NCBI RefSeq assembly: GCF_000702885.1
Contig: NZ_JNKO01000007.1
Coordinates: 141,762 to 205,761 of the forward strand
Length of the DNA: 64,000 nt
DNA from: Oribacterium sp. P6A1
Lineage (GTDB): Bacteria; Bacillota; Clostridia; Lachnospirales; Lachnospiraceae
Direction: 5' to 3'
The notes under the pieces were generated by a model. The model was not told the DNA's origin. It saw only the letters and a program-made list of their open reading frames with translations, and did not search any database. The translations under genes and the position numbers were made by a program. Below are positions 1 to 8,006 of this stretch, piece by piece; the stretch's first letter is position 1; each line of letters starts with the position of its first letter.

Positions 1-43
1 AATCAGAACTTCATCCCCGGCTGAACTGCTGCACTTTATGCAT

Positions 44-74
44 CTAAAAACCGGCACCGAAAAGGTACCGGTTC
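44..74 (-). terminator. Intrinsic terminator of the phosphoribosyltransferase gene
   Basis: Read on the minus strand, a GC-rich stem (AACCGG paired with CCGGTT, one internal mismatch, further pairs around a short loop) is followed at once by a U run. It lies about 40 nt past the stop codon of the phosphoribosyltransferase gene. Confidence 0.8.
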
Positions 75-113
75 AAAAAAATACAGAATTTGTGTTTCTT
101 ATGTTCGATCCCA

Positions 114-752
114 TCAGATCATGGATACGCCAAATGAATTCACAAGTCCGTCTATAGGCTGGCCTGCCTTGCAAAGCGGACAGTCATTATAGTCCGTGTA
201 TTCATAATCAGGAAGATCATTCTTACCATAAACCGAAACCACAGGCACTCCATTGTAAGAGCTGATGGCACTGAAAACAGCCGTAACACCGCTAAGCTTT
301 CCGCCATAGTACTTAACAGCTTCCATAACCCTGTTGATGGTCTTTCCGGTGGAAACCGAACCCTCAACAATGAGGATATTCTTGCCACGAATCATTGGCT
401 TTATATTATCTCTGAAGATAATCTGAGAGTTGGTGTTAAACTCCGGCTTTACGATATAAACGGTTTTGTGAGCATTGGTATTCATTGCCCCGCTCTTTGT
501 GAGTTCCTCAGCTATAAATGCGCCGATAACCTCTGTTCCCTCATCACATATGATGGTATCCACAACCATGCCGAAAAGATAATTTTCCACAAGCTTTGCA
601 GCTACGGCATGAGCTTCTGAAGCGCGGGCTTTCACGGTGGTGAGATCAATGTAGTAGTTGGTATGAGAGTGATTTGTCGCAAAATGGCCTTTTGTAACCT
701 TAAGAGGAACCGAAATTCCTGAAACATCGATTTTCTGATAACCTTGCTGCAT
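114..752 (-). CDS. Phosphoribosyltransferase family protein (orotate-PRTase-like)
   Basis: About 212 residues. The sequence ILIVEGSVSTGKT at about residues 125-137 fits the PRPP-binding loop of type I phosphoribosyltransferases (hydrophobic run, two acidic/Gly positions, then a Thr/Gly/Lys-rich turn), so a role in base salvage or pyrimidine synthesis is likely; the base used cannot be read from sequence. A CPLC pair sits near the C-terminus, unusual for a plain PRTase and possibly a metal or redox site. I chose the ATG preceded by AAAGGAG over an upstream TTG that has no ribosome site. The gene is monocistronic: terminators lie on both sides and its neighbours are unrelated. pyrE itself is not claimed. 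Confidence 0.75.
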   Translation of the reverse strand: MQQGYQKIDVSGISVPLKVTKGHFATNHSHTNYYIDLTTVKARASEAHAVAAKLVENYLFGMVVDTIICDEGTEVIGAFIAEELTKSGAMNTNAHKTVYIVKPEFNTNSQIIFRDNIKPMIRGKNILIVEGSVSTGKTINRVMEAVKYYGGKLSGVTAVFSAISSYNGVPVVSVYGKNDLPDYEYTDYNDCPLCKAGQPIDGLVNSFGVSMI

Positions 753-882
753 ATTTACTCCTTTTCCGGTTTCCCGATGATCACAGAGTACACTTCCCAA
801 GCTAAGACCAACTTAACGCCCTGCTTCCGGATTTCAGTACTGCTTTGCAGTTCACGAACCTGCATACCGAAAAACCTGTCTC

Positions 883-907
883 AAAAAACATCCCGCCCTG
901 CAGGATG
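883..907 (-). terminator. Intrinsic terminator downstream of the secreted beta-helix-like gene
   Basis: On the minus strand CATCCTGC and GCGGGATG form an 8-bp stem (one G-U pair) with a 3-nt loop, followed by six U. It lies about 140 nt after the stop of the upstream secreted protein and before the phosphoribosyltransferase gene, so it separates the two units. Confidence 0.75.
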
Positions 908-1012
908 ACACGCTACTGATAGCATCATTATAACATTTCATGACGCAAAATAAATAAATTTTCCAGAAATATAAAAATAGAAAATTTACATTTATGTCTT
1001 TGCAGATCACCT

Positions 1013-1045
1013 CATAACGAATTAATGCATCAATAATTCGTTATG
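1013..1045. repeat. 12-bp perfect inverted repeat just past a stop codon
   Basis: CATAACGAATTA and its exact complement are separated by 9 nt, ending 3 nt beyond the stop of the secreted protein gene. There is no U run on either strand, so a terminator role is not supported by itself; it could be a 3'-end stabilising hairpin. Confidence 0.6.
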
Positions 1046-1047
1046 CT

Positions 1048-1752
1048 TCAACTGTAATTTATTTCAATTGAAGCCCCGTTTAATTCCTCTGTCACAACAC
1101 TGCCATGAGCTCCTATTGGAAAATAAAACGAGCAATCATTCAGATTAAGTCTGGCCCCTTTTATATTAACATCATGAACATCCGTGTGCACGTAAAGAGC
1201 GCCATCCTGCCAGCGTTTTGAGCTTTCATCTGCCCGATTCATAAACTGACAATTGTTAAAAGTAACTTCACTGTCATGGGTTAATCCCATACCTACCGAA
1301 GCTGTCTGATATGACAAAAAACTGCAGTTATTAAACTCAGTATGCTGCGAACCGTAATCCGCATGAACAGCATAAGCCCCCTCATCATCCGGCGGTATTT
1401 CACCATTTTTATGGGTTGCCGTAAAACTGATGCCTTCCACTTTCCCGTCAAGCCTCAGACTTGCAGCCGGAAAATCATACCTGCCATCATCACTTTCCAC
1501 AATCACCATACCCATCCCTATAAAATCAATGTATCTTGGTTCCATATTCATATCCGATACAGCATTAAAGGGACTGTATGTTCCGGCCTCCATATAAATC
1601 TCCACTCTGTTAGCACTGCTGTCATTACAGTTATCTATGATTTTTTGTAAATCATCCTCACTTGAAACATAGTAACGTGTATCCGCCATACCTGTAACAG
1701 CCATCCCTATACAGAAAGACAGTGTCACTGCCAAAAGTCCGATCTTCTTCAT
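1048..1752 (-). CDS. Secreted protein with probable right-handed beta-helix fold
   Basis: About 234 residues. A lysine-led N-terminus and hydrophobic stretch (about residues 3-18) ending MAVTGMA form a signal peptide, so the protein is exported. The mature part begins with YYVSSEDDLQKII, then repeated short beta segments with recurring FNNCSF / FNNCQF / LNDCSF units (Asn-Asn-Cys ladders), typical of pectate-lyase-like parallel beta-helices, which often bind or cleave polysaccharides. No catalytic set can be assigned. The ATG chosen has GGGAGG six bases upstream; a GTG 14 codons earlier lacks one. It stands alone between terminators. Family assignment is by appearance only. Confidence 0.6.
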   Translation of the reverse strand: MKKIGLLAVTLSFCIGMAVTGMADTRYYVSSEDDLQKIIDNCNDSSANRVEIYMEAGTYSPFNAVSDMNMEPRYIDFIGMGMVIVESDDGRYDFPAASLRLDGKVEGISFTATHKNGEIPPDDEGAYAVHADYGSQHTEFNNCSFLSYQTASVGMGLTHDSEVTFNNCQFMNRADESSKRWQDGALYVHTDVHDVNIKGARLNLNDCSFYFPIGAHGSVVTEELNGASIEINYS

Positions 1753-1966
1753 TAACCCTCCCGAAATCTCTGTCTTTATTTCTTGCCATATCACAAAAAC
1801 TCATCATTCTTTCAAATGATAGTTTCCTTTGCATATATAGCATTTATCGACAGGATAGCGAAATTGTATAGGTGTATGAAGGATACTACCTTTTACCGTT
1901 TTCAAAAAACAGAAAAAATGAGGTTTCAATACCAACTGGGCTTGCTGCTTGAAAGCACACGAAGAG

Positions 1967-2021
1967 AAAAAAAGTCCGCCAGGGATGAACACGTAAGTGT
2001 TCAATCACTGACGGACTTTTT
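1967..2021 (-). terminator. Intrinsic terminator of the gal operon
   Basis: AAAAAGTCCG and CGGACTTTTT bracket an inner GTGTTCA/TGAACAC stem; read on the minus strand the hairpin is followed by a run of U. It is placed about 80 nt after the galT stop and closes the galK-galE-galT unit. The remaining sequence up to the start of the next gene (2022-2103 and 1753-1966) shows nothing else I can support. Confidence 0.8.
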
Positions 2022-2103
2022 GACGTAGTGTGATTTCAACGCCGTGAGCCGTTGGCATGAAGCCTCATTTTTTCGTCCGCGGAGCCATTCATACTGCGAA
2101 ACG

Positions 2104-3693
2104 TCACAGCGTCTTTATAAACTTATCAAATGCAGCCTGTCCCTCCGGGGTTCTCTTGTAAACTCCGGCATCCTCAAGGACATGCATGAAGACCTTTCCT
2201 ATTTCATTCTGAAGAATCTCGTCAAAATTCTCGGCATCAACCTCTATATCACTTCTATAGTATTCATCCATGAACTCATCGAACCAGTCAGCATGCTTTG
2301 CAAGCTCGGGGATATCACGAATATCCTTTCCGGAAAGGAACGCCTCCTTAAGTTCCGCCATCTCGTTTTTAAGACGGCTTGGAAGCACCGCAAGGCCCAT
2401 AACCTCGATAAGGCCAATGTTTTCCTTCTTTATATGATGGAGCTTGGCATGAGGATGGTAAACACCAAGAGGATGCTCCTCTGTGGTAATATTGTTGCGA
2501 AGAACAAGATCAAGCTGGAACTCGTCCCCCACCTTTCTTGCTATAGGCGTAATGGTGGAATGAGGAACTCCATCAGTCTCAGCAAAGATAAATGCATCTT
2601 CATCAGTGTAGCCTCTCCAGGATGCCAGGATATGATCCGCAAGCTCTGCAATCCTTCCGGTATCCTCACCGCTTAACCGGATAACAGACATTGGCCACTT
2701 AACAACTCCCGCCTTAACATCCGGAAATCCCGGAACAGTGAAGCTTCTCTCAACAGGAGCCTTCGCCATGGCAAACTCATAGTTTCCGCCCTGGAAATGC
2801 TCGTGGGCGAGGATTGAGCCACCTACGATGGGGAGATCAGCATTGGAACCCACAAAATAATGGGGGAACTGGGCCACAAAATCGAAAAGCTTCAAAAACG
2901 CGCTCTTGTCGATCTTCATGGGAGTGTGCCGGGTGTTAAGAACTATACAATGCTCGTTGTAGTAAACGTAAGGTGAGTACTGGAAGCCCCACTCCTGTCC
3001 GCGGATGGTTATAGGGATGATACGATGATTCTCTCTGGCCGGATAGTCTGCTCTTCCGCTGTATCCCTCGCATTCACAGCAGAGCTGACACTTGGGATAA
3101 CCGGTCTGCTTTGCCTTTCCTGCTGCCGCAATGGCCTTCGGATCCTTCTCAGGTTTACTTAAGTTTATGGTAATGTCTAAGTCCCCGTACTCAGTCTCTG
3201 TCTTCCACTTGAGATCCTTCTTTACCCTGTAACGTCTAATATAGTCAGTATCACGACTGAAGGTATAGTACCAGTCGGTTGCAATCTTCGGATCCTCTTC
3301 ATAGAGCTCCGAAAACTCAGCCTGAACCTCTGATGGTCTCGGAGTAAGAGCCCCCATAAGCTTTGTATCAAACAGATCTCTGAAAACCACAGAGTCCCCG
3401 TCTGTGAGCCCCTGCTCCACTGCATAATCCGTAAGAACCTTTAAAACATTTTCAAGATAAGAACCGTCATCAATGATTCCTTTCTCCGAAGCAGTCTTAA
3501 ATTCCTCTGCCTGGACCGCATCAAAAGGTATCTTTTCAGCCTCTTCCAAAACCTCCTCTTTGGCAGAAGTCACTTCCATTACCTTTAAATTAAGAGCGAT
3601 GGTATTAAGCGCCCAGATGATATCGCTTTCCTCGATAAGTCCTGTCCTGTAAGCATAAGCAACTAAATTTTTTATTTCACTCTGTATTTCCAT
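2104..3693 (-). CDS. galT: UTP--hexose-1-phosphate (UDP-glucose--hexose-1-phosphate) uridylyltransferase, class II
   Basis: 529 residues, the length and layout of the class II GalT of Firmicutes, unlike the ~350-residue Gram-negative class I enzyme. It swaps UMP between UDP-glucose and galactose-1-phosphate in the Leloir pathway. Diagnostic segments: a Cys-rich CQLCCECEGYSGR near residue 202, the NTRHTPMKI block near 253, and HEHFQGG near 298, containing the histidine that carries UMP. It is the last gene of the galK-galE-galT order, 131 nt after galE; that gap contains a GTGAGTG/CACTCAC hairpin (3736-3762) that might modulate distal expression. ATG start with AAAGG immediately upstream. Cytoplasmic. 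Function is secure. Confidence 0.96.
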   Translation of the reverse strand: MEIQSEIKNLVAYAYRTGLIEESDIIWALNTIALNLKVMEVTSAKEEVLEEAEKIPFDAVQAEEFKTASEKGIIDDGSYLENVLKVLTDYAVEQGLTDGDSVVFRDLFDTKLMGALTPRPSEVQAEFSELYEEDPKIATDWYYTFSRDTDYIRRYRVKKDLKWKTETEYGDLDITINLSKPEKDPKAIAAAGKAKQTGYPKCQLCCECEGYSGRADYPARENHRIIPITIRGQEWGFQYSPYVYYNEHCIVLNTRHTPMKIDKSAFLKLFDFVAQFPHYFVGSNADLPIVGGSILAHEHFQGGNYEFAMAKAPVERSFTVPGFPDVKAGVVKWPMSVIRLSGEDTGRIAELADHILASWRGYTDEDAFIFAETDGVPHSTITPIARKVGDEFQLDLVLRNNITTEEHPLGVYHPHAKLHHIKKENIGLIEVMGLAVLPSRLKNEMAELKEAFLSGKDIRDIPELAKHADWFDEFMDEYYRSDIEVDAENFDEILQNEIGKVFMHVLEDAGVYKRTPEGQAAFDKFIKTL

Positions 3694-3824
3694 CCTTTTA
3701 CACCCTCAAACAAATCCTCACATTTTTATCATGTCGTGAGTGACAAAAGCATTGCCACTCACCGATGTAGCGCAGCAAGTACGTAATTCGGTACTTTTTT
3801 CCATTACATCATTTCATAATAAAA

Positions 3825-4841
3825 TCAGGAATTATATCCGTCCGGATTCTTCTGCTGCCAGTTCCAGGAGTCACGACACATATCGATGAGATCGAATTCC
3901 GCCTTCCAGCCGAGCTCCTTCTCTGCCTTTGCAGGACTTGAATAACAGGTGGCAACATCACCGTCACGTCTGGGCTTCATAACATAAGGAAGCTCCTTGC
4001 CGCAGGCCTTCTCAAAAGCATGGATAACATCCATTACAGAATAACCGTGGCCTGTTCCAAGGTTGCAGATGAATACTCCATCCTTCTTTGCAAATCTCTC
4101 GATGGCCTTTACATGTCCTCTTGCAAGGTCAACCACGTGGATGTAGTCACGAACTCCGGTTCCGTCAGGTGTCGGATAGTCATTGCCGAAGACATTGATC
4201 TCCTTAAGCTTTCCGATGGCAACCTGGGCAACGTATGGAAGAAGGTTGTTAGGGATGCCCTTAGGATCCTCTCCGATGAGACCTGACTTATGAGCTCCGA
4301 TAGGATTGAAATATCTAAGGAGGATAACATTCCACTCAGAATCGGCTGTATGAAGGTCTGTAAGAATCTGCTCCTGCATCCACTTTGTCCAGCCGTAGGG
4401 ATTTGTACATGTTCCCTTAGGACAGTTCTCTGTGATAGGAATCTCCGCAGGATCGCCGTAAACTGTAGCCGAGCTTGAGAAAATGATATTCTTAACACCA
4501 TGAGCACGCATCTCGTCAACAAGGTTAAGAGTAGAGTCAATGTTTGTACGATAATACTCGATGGGCTTGTGCACAGACTCACCCACTGCTTTGAGACCTG
4601 CAAAATGAATAACCGCATCTATCTCGTTCTCATCGAAAATCTTCCTGAGTGCCGCTCTGTCAAGCATGTCATCCTGATAGAACTTTACCTTCTTTCCGGT
4701 GATCTCTTCGATTCGGTCAACCGCCTTCTGGTTCGAATTGTAAAGGTTATCAACGATAACTACCTCATAACCCTCATTAAGAAGCTCTACGCATGTATGG
4801 CTTCCGATATATCCTGCTCCACCTGTTACAAGTATTCTCAT
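3825..4841 (-). CDS. galE: UDP-glucose 4-epimerase
   Basis: 338 residues, normal for GalE. It interconverts UDP-galactose and UDP-glucose through a bound NAD. The Rossmann motif GGAGYIGSH lies at residues 7-15, the SSSATVYG serine block at 122-129 and the catalytic YxxxK (Tyr149, Lys153) follows in the expected place. It sits between galK (54 nt upstream) and galT, so it regenerates UDP-glucose for the GalT reaction; its UDP-Gal could also feed the capsule glycosyltransferases further along the window, which is inference. A GAGAGGAG ribosome site precedes the ATG. Confidence 0.97.
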   Translation of the reverse strand: MRILVTGGAGYIGSHTCVELLNEGYEVVIVDNLYNSNQKAVDRIEEITGKKVKFYQDDMLDRAALRKIFDENEIDAVIHFAGLKAVGESVHKPIEYYRTNIDSTLNLVDEMRAHGVKNIIFSSSATVYGDPAEIPITENCPKGTCTNPYGWTKWMQEQILTDLHTADSEWNVILLRYFNPIGAHKSGLIGEDPKGIPNNLLPYVAQVAIGKLKEINVFGNDYPTPDGTGVRDYIHVVDLARGHVKAIERFAKKDGVFICNLGTGHGYSVMDVIHAFEKACGKELPYVMKPRRDGDVATCYSSPAKAEKELGWKAEFDLIDMCRDSWNWQQKNPDGYNS

Positions 4842-4895
4842 AATGTCTCCTCTCTTTCATGCCGGATTTTCATCATTCTCAACGTTCGCATCACA

Positions 4896-6077
4896 TCAGA
4901 TTACTGATGGACCGTCTCCGATGCTCACCTCATAGAATGTACAGTCATAGCCGACTTTGGCCTTATAGGCTTCTCCCACCTGCTTCTTGAATTCAGGAAT
5001 GGCCTCATCCTTAACGATGGACACTGTACATCCGCCGAATCCGCCGCCTGTCATACGGGAACCGAGAACTCCCGGAATCTTCCAGGCTTCCTCTGCAAGG
5101 ATATCAAGCTCCTCACAGGTCACCTCAAAATCATCGCGAAGAGATACATGGGAAGCATTCATAAGCTTTCCGAACTCTTCGATATCTCCATTCTTAAGAG
5201 CCTCTACAGCCACAAGAGTACGGTTGTTCTCATAGACTGCATGCTTTGCTCTCTTAAGAACCACAGGATCCTTTATGGCATCCTTATACTTTTCAAAATC
5301 CTCATTTGAAAGCTCACCCAGCTCCCTGATTCCTGCCACACCGGCAAGGATTTCTCTTGCCTTTTCGCACTCGTTACGGCGGTCATTGTATGCAGAACCC
5401 ACCAGCTTGTGCTTCTTGTTTGTATTTGTTACCACCAGTTTCATCCCATTGAGAACCACCGGTGCATATTCGTATTTTAATGTGGCACAGTCAAGGAAAA
5501 TGGCATTGTCCTCTTTGCCCATGGCACTTGCGAACTGATCCATGATACCGCAATTCATGCCGCAATAGTTATTTTCCGCATCCTGTCCTATGACGGCAAG
5601 GTCAACACCGGAAACATCAAAGCCATAAAGATCTCTGAGGATAAAACCTGTAAGTACTTCAATGGATGCACTTGAGGAAAGGCCGGAACCATTCGGGATA
5701 TTTCCGTAGATCACTATGTCAAGACCGGTGTCCATGCTGAAACCTCTTTTTTCAAAGGCCCACATAACTCCCTTTGGATATGATATCCAGCTATCCTCCT
5801 TAAGGGGCTTAAAATCATCAAGTGAGGTTTCGATAACTCCCGATTTATCAAGATTCACACTGTAAAAACGAAGCTTTCTGTCACTGCGCTTTCTTGCAGC
5901 AGCAAAAGATCCGATAGTAAGCGCACAGGGGAAAACATGTCCGCCGTTATAATCTGTATGTTCACCGATGAGGTTCACACGTCCGGGTGCAAAATAGCAC
6001 TTGACACCCTCATTGCTTCCCTCGCCGAATTTTTCCGCAAATGTCTTCAAAACAACTTCTTTGAATGAAAGATCCAT
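4896..6077 (-). CDS. galK: Galactokinase
   Basis: 393 residues, standard GHMP-kinase length. It phosphorylates galactose with ATP as the first committed Leloir step. The galactokinase signature GRVNLIGEHTDYNGG lies near residues 32-46, the GHMP ATP loop PNGSGLSSSAS near 132-142, and the C-terminal TGGGFGG near 345. It is the first gene of the gal operon, with TAGGAGG 11 nt before the ATG and a near-consensus promoter about 55 nt further upstream. No galactose-specific repressor gene is adjacent. Confidence 0.97.
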   Translation of the reverse strand: MDLSFKEVVLKTFAEKFGEGSNEGVKCYFAPGRVNLIGEHTDYNGGHVFPCALTIGSFAAARKRSDRKLRFYSVNLDKSGVIETSLDDFKPLKEDSWISYPKGVMWAFEKRGFSMDTGLDIVIYGNIPNGSGLSSSASIEVLTGFILRDLYGFDVSGVDLAVIGQDAENNYCGMNCGIMDQFASAMGKEDNAIFLDCATLKYEYAPVVLNGMKLVVTNTNKKHKLVGSAYNDRRNECEKAREILAGVAGIRELGELSNEDFEKYKDAIKDPVVLKRAKHAVYENNRTLVAVEALKNGDIEEFGKLMNASHVSLRDDFEVTCEELDILAEEAWKIPGVLGSRMTGGGFGGCTVSIVKDEAIPEFKKQVGEAYKAKVGYDCTFYEVSIGDGPSVI

Positions 6078-6130
6078 ATGATTGTTGACCTCCTAAAGTC
6101 TTTTTCAAATCTTGTTGACCCTCGCATCAC

Positions 6131-6159
6131 ATTATAAGAAAGCGATTTTTTACAGTCAA
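6131..6159 (-). promoter_or_regulatory. Sigma-A promoter of the gal operon
   Basis: On the minus strand TTGACT, a 17-nt spacer and TATAAT, one mismatch from consensus, about 55 nt before galK. The best vegetative promoter in the window. A second GTTGAC element between promoter and gene (about 6112-6117) might be an operator but is unproven. Confidence 0.85.
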
Positions 6160-6219
6160 CGCGAAAAAACTCTCATTATCTTTGAAATCCTTTTGTGACT
6201 ATATCATGGTCGAAAATGC

Positions 6220-7167
6220 TCAGAATATTCCTGCAGCTGTAAGTCCCGCAATCCAAAAGAATATGGTAAACAGCGAAAGAACCGTACTTATGGCAAGAAG
6301 CTGACCCTGAAGATCCCCGTCTCCGCCCATATTCTGAGCCATGGGAAATGACGCTCCGGCGATAGGAGTTGCATAGAGGATAAACGCAATGAACAGCTCC
6401 GGGCCTCTGAATCCCGCCATATACATTATCACAGTCACTATACCAGGGACTATGACAAGCTTTAGTGACAGCACAGAAACAATGTATTTCATATTTTTAC
6501 CGATATCGGGAATATTCAATGTGGCTCCCAGGATCAGGATGGAAAGCGGAGTTGTCATGTTGGCAAAACCTTCAACAGGTTTCTCTATTGATTGCGGAAG
6601 CACCCAGCCCGTAAGCTTAAATACCCCGCCGATGATGGCGCCGACGATAAGGGGATTGGTAATGATATTTTTGAGTATCTTCTTTAAGTCTGTTTTTGAA
6701 CCGTTTTTTCTGTCAAATACAGAGAAGATCATGACAGTGCATATATTATAGATAGGAACAACTGTTGCGATGACAAGGGATGCTACAGCTCCCCACTCAT
6801 CACCATACATGGTCACACATAACGGATAGGCAAACATCAGAGTATTGCTTCTCCATATAGACTGTATGACCACTCCTCTTTTAGGGTTTTCCTTTACTAT
6901 CAAAGGCACCAGAATCATGGAAAGAAGGATGATAGCCATCATCACACCGCAGAAAACCATGATAAGGGAAAGATTTGATCCTAAATCGATATCCGCAGAA
7001 TAAATATTGTTGAACATAAGAAGCGGAAAGAAAGCCTTAAAAACAACTTTGTTCAATTTGTTATAAAATTTATCATCCCCGAGTCCAAGGCGGCATATAA
7101 TAAATCCATACAACATATAACAAATAAACGGTATAACTGCATTGGCTGCGATCATAAAGCTGTTCAT
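6220..7167 (-). CDS. AEC family permease (auxin efflux carrier / malonate-type transporter)
   Basis: 315 residues with about ten hydrophobic segments spread over the whole length, in two halves with a hydrophilic break near residue 150 (FDRKNGSKTDLKK), the AEC family arrangement. It opens with a periplasm-facing first helix and carries the family-typical NPLIVGAIIGG region in the middle and NMGGD near the end. Family members export or exchange small carboxylates or amino-acid-like solutes; the substrate is unknown. The start ATG overlaps the stop of the upstream nuclease-like gene by 4 nt (ATGA), so the two are translationally coupled. About 140 nt separate it from galK, and that gap holds the gal promoter. 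Confidence 0.85.
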   Translation of the reverse strand: MNSFMIAANAVIPFICYMLYGFIICRLGLGDDKFYNKLNKVVFKAFFPLLMFNNIYSADIDLGSNLSLIMVFCGVMMAIILLSMILVPLIVKENPKRGVVIQSIWRSNTLMFAYPLCVTMYGDEWGAVASLVIATVVPIYNICTVMIFSVFDRKNGSKTDLKKILKNIITNPLIVGAIIGGVFKLTGWVLPQSIEKPVEGFANMTTPLSILILGATLNIPDIGKNMKYIVSVLSLKLVIVPGIVTVIMYMAGFRGPELFIAFILYATPIAGASFPMAQNMGGDGDLQGQLLAISTVLSLFTIFFWIAGLTAAGIF

Positions 7168-7877
7168 AATTTCTTCTTCCTCGTCTTAACAATATGTGAC
7201 ACTCTGAGATTCGGCTTTTTCAACACCTTGCCGCCGATTGATACTAAAGCGGAATTCTTACCTGCCTTCTTTTTACGGCGGGGCTTTTTATTCTCCTTTT
7301 CAACACGATACTTATTTATGGTATCCAGTATGGTATTGTAATCCCTTTCAAACAGTTCTGTCGATATCTCTTTTCTGATGCTGTCATAATCAAGCTGATC
7401 CGTAATCCGTTTTATCACCTCTTTTTTACTCAGAGTATCATATTTATGTTTGAGATTTCGATAAACAATATGCTGCAGTTCCGGTCTCCAGAGAAGACTT
7501 AACTTATCTTCATATATAATATGAGGATTTTCTTTGGGACGTCTCAGTATATAGAAATCCGGCCGGCCATCCACCTCGTCTATGGTTATGATTCCCCAGA
7601 AATCAGGAACGTGCTCTTCCACATGCATGGCATGACTGCTTCCGACAGCGATGATGTTGTAATCAAAGAAACGGTTATAATCCTTCACCTGCCCGGCAAG
7701 TCTAACGTAACGGTCGGCATCGGATTTGATCTCTATCCCATAGAGACTGTCATCCGTTACCATCACTATGTCCGCCCGGCTCCCGCCCATTATTTTTTCT
7801 TCTATTATTCTTGTTTTGCCGTAGGTCTCCTCCAAAAAAGAGAACAAAGGCTCTCTGATATCTTTATCGTATAACAT
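7164..7877 (-). CDS. PD-(D/E)XK nuclease-like protein (sce7726-type)
   Basis: 237 residues. Residues 28-52 show GGSRADIVMV followed by YGIEIKSDADR, the Asp...Glu-X-Lys arrangement of the restriction-endonuclease-like fold, within a layout like sce7726-family proteins. It could cut or bind DNA, but no partner methylase or toxin partner is present. The last ~45 residues are highly basic with KKPRRKKK and TRKKKL clusters, suggesting nucleic acid contact. No good ribosome site precedes the ATG. It is directly coupled to the AEC permease, a strange pairing. The family name is moderately certain; the fold motif is clearer. Confidence 0.6.
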   Translation of the reverse strand: MLYDKDIREPLFSFLEETYGKTRIIEEKIMGGSRADIVMVTDDSLYGIEIKSDADRYVRLAGQVKDYNRFFDYNIIAVGSSHAMHVEEHVPDFWGIITIDEVDGRPDFYILRRPKENPHIIYEDKLSLLWRPELQHIVYRNLKHKYDTLSKKEVIKRITDQLDYDSIRKEISTELFERDYNTILDTINKYRVEKENKKPRRKKKAGKNSALVSIGGKVLKKPNLRVSHIVKTRKKKL

Positions 7878-7956
7878 GATTTATCATATGTACTGATGTG
7901 AATGTCAAAAGTCAATATGGGACCGCTTTGTGCTTTCGATTACACTTATATCCTAT

Positions 7957-7989
7957 AAGGAGCCGTCCGCATAATGCGAACGGCTCCCA
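7957..7989 (-). terminator. Hairpin downstream of SGNH-like gene 1, possible terminator
   Basis: GGAGCCGT and ACGGCTCC form an 8-bp stem enclosing an inner CGCATTATGCG palindrome, about 18 nt after the stop codon. On the minus strand it is followed by TTATAG rather than a clean U run, so terminator function is likely but not certain. Confidence 0.5.
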
Positions 7990-8006
7990 TAGCATCGTTT
8001 AGTATA

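Noticed and set aside
927..932. TATAAT-like element upstream of the phosphoribosyltransferase
   Set aside because: No -35 at the right distance, and an intrinsic terminator begins ~20 nt downstream, which would end any transcript from it at once.
1783..2028. Small plus-strand frame between galT and the secreted protein
   Set aside because: It runs through the gal terminator hairpin and has no ribosome site.
2044..2676. 210-codon open frame on the plus strand
   Set aside because: It lies opposite galT, which has clear motifs, and has no ribosome site or recognisable protein.
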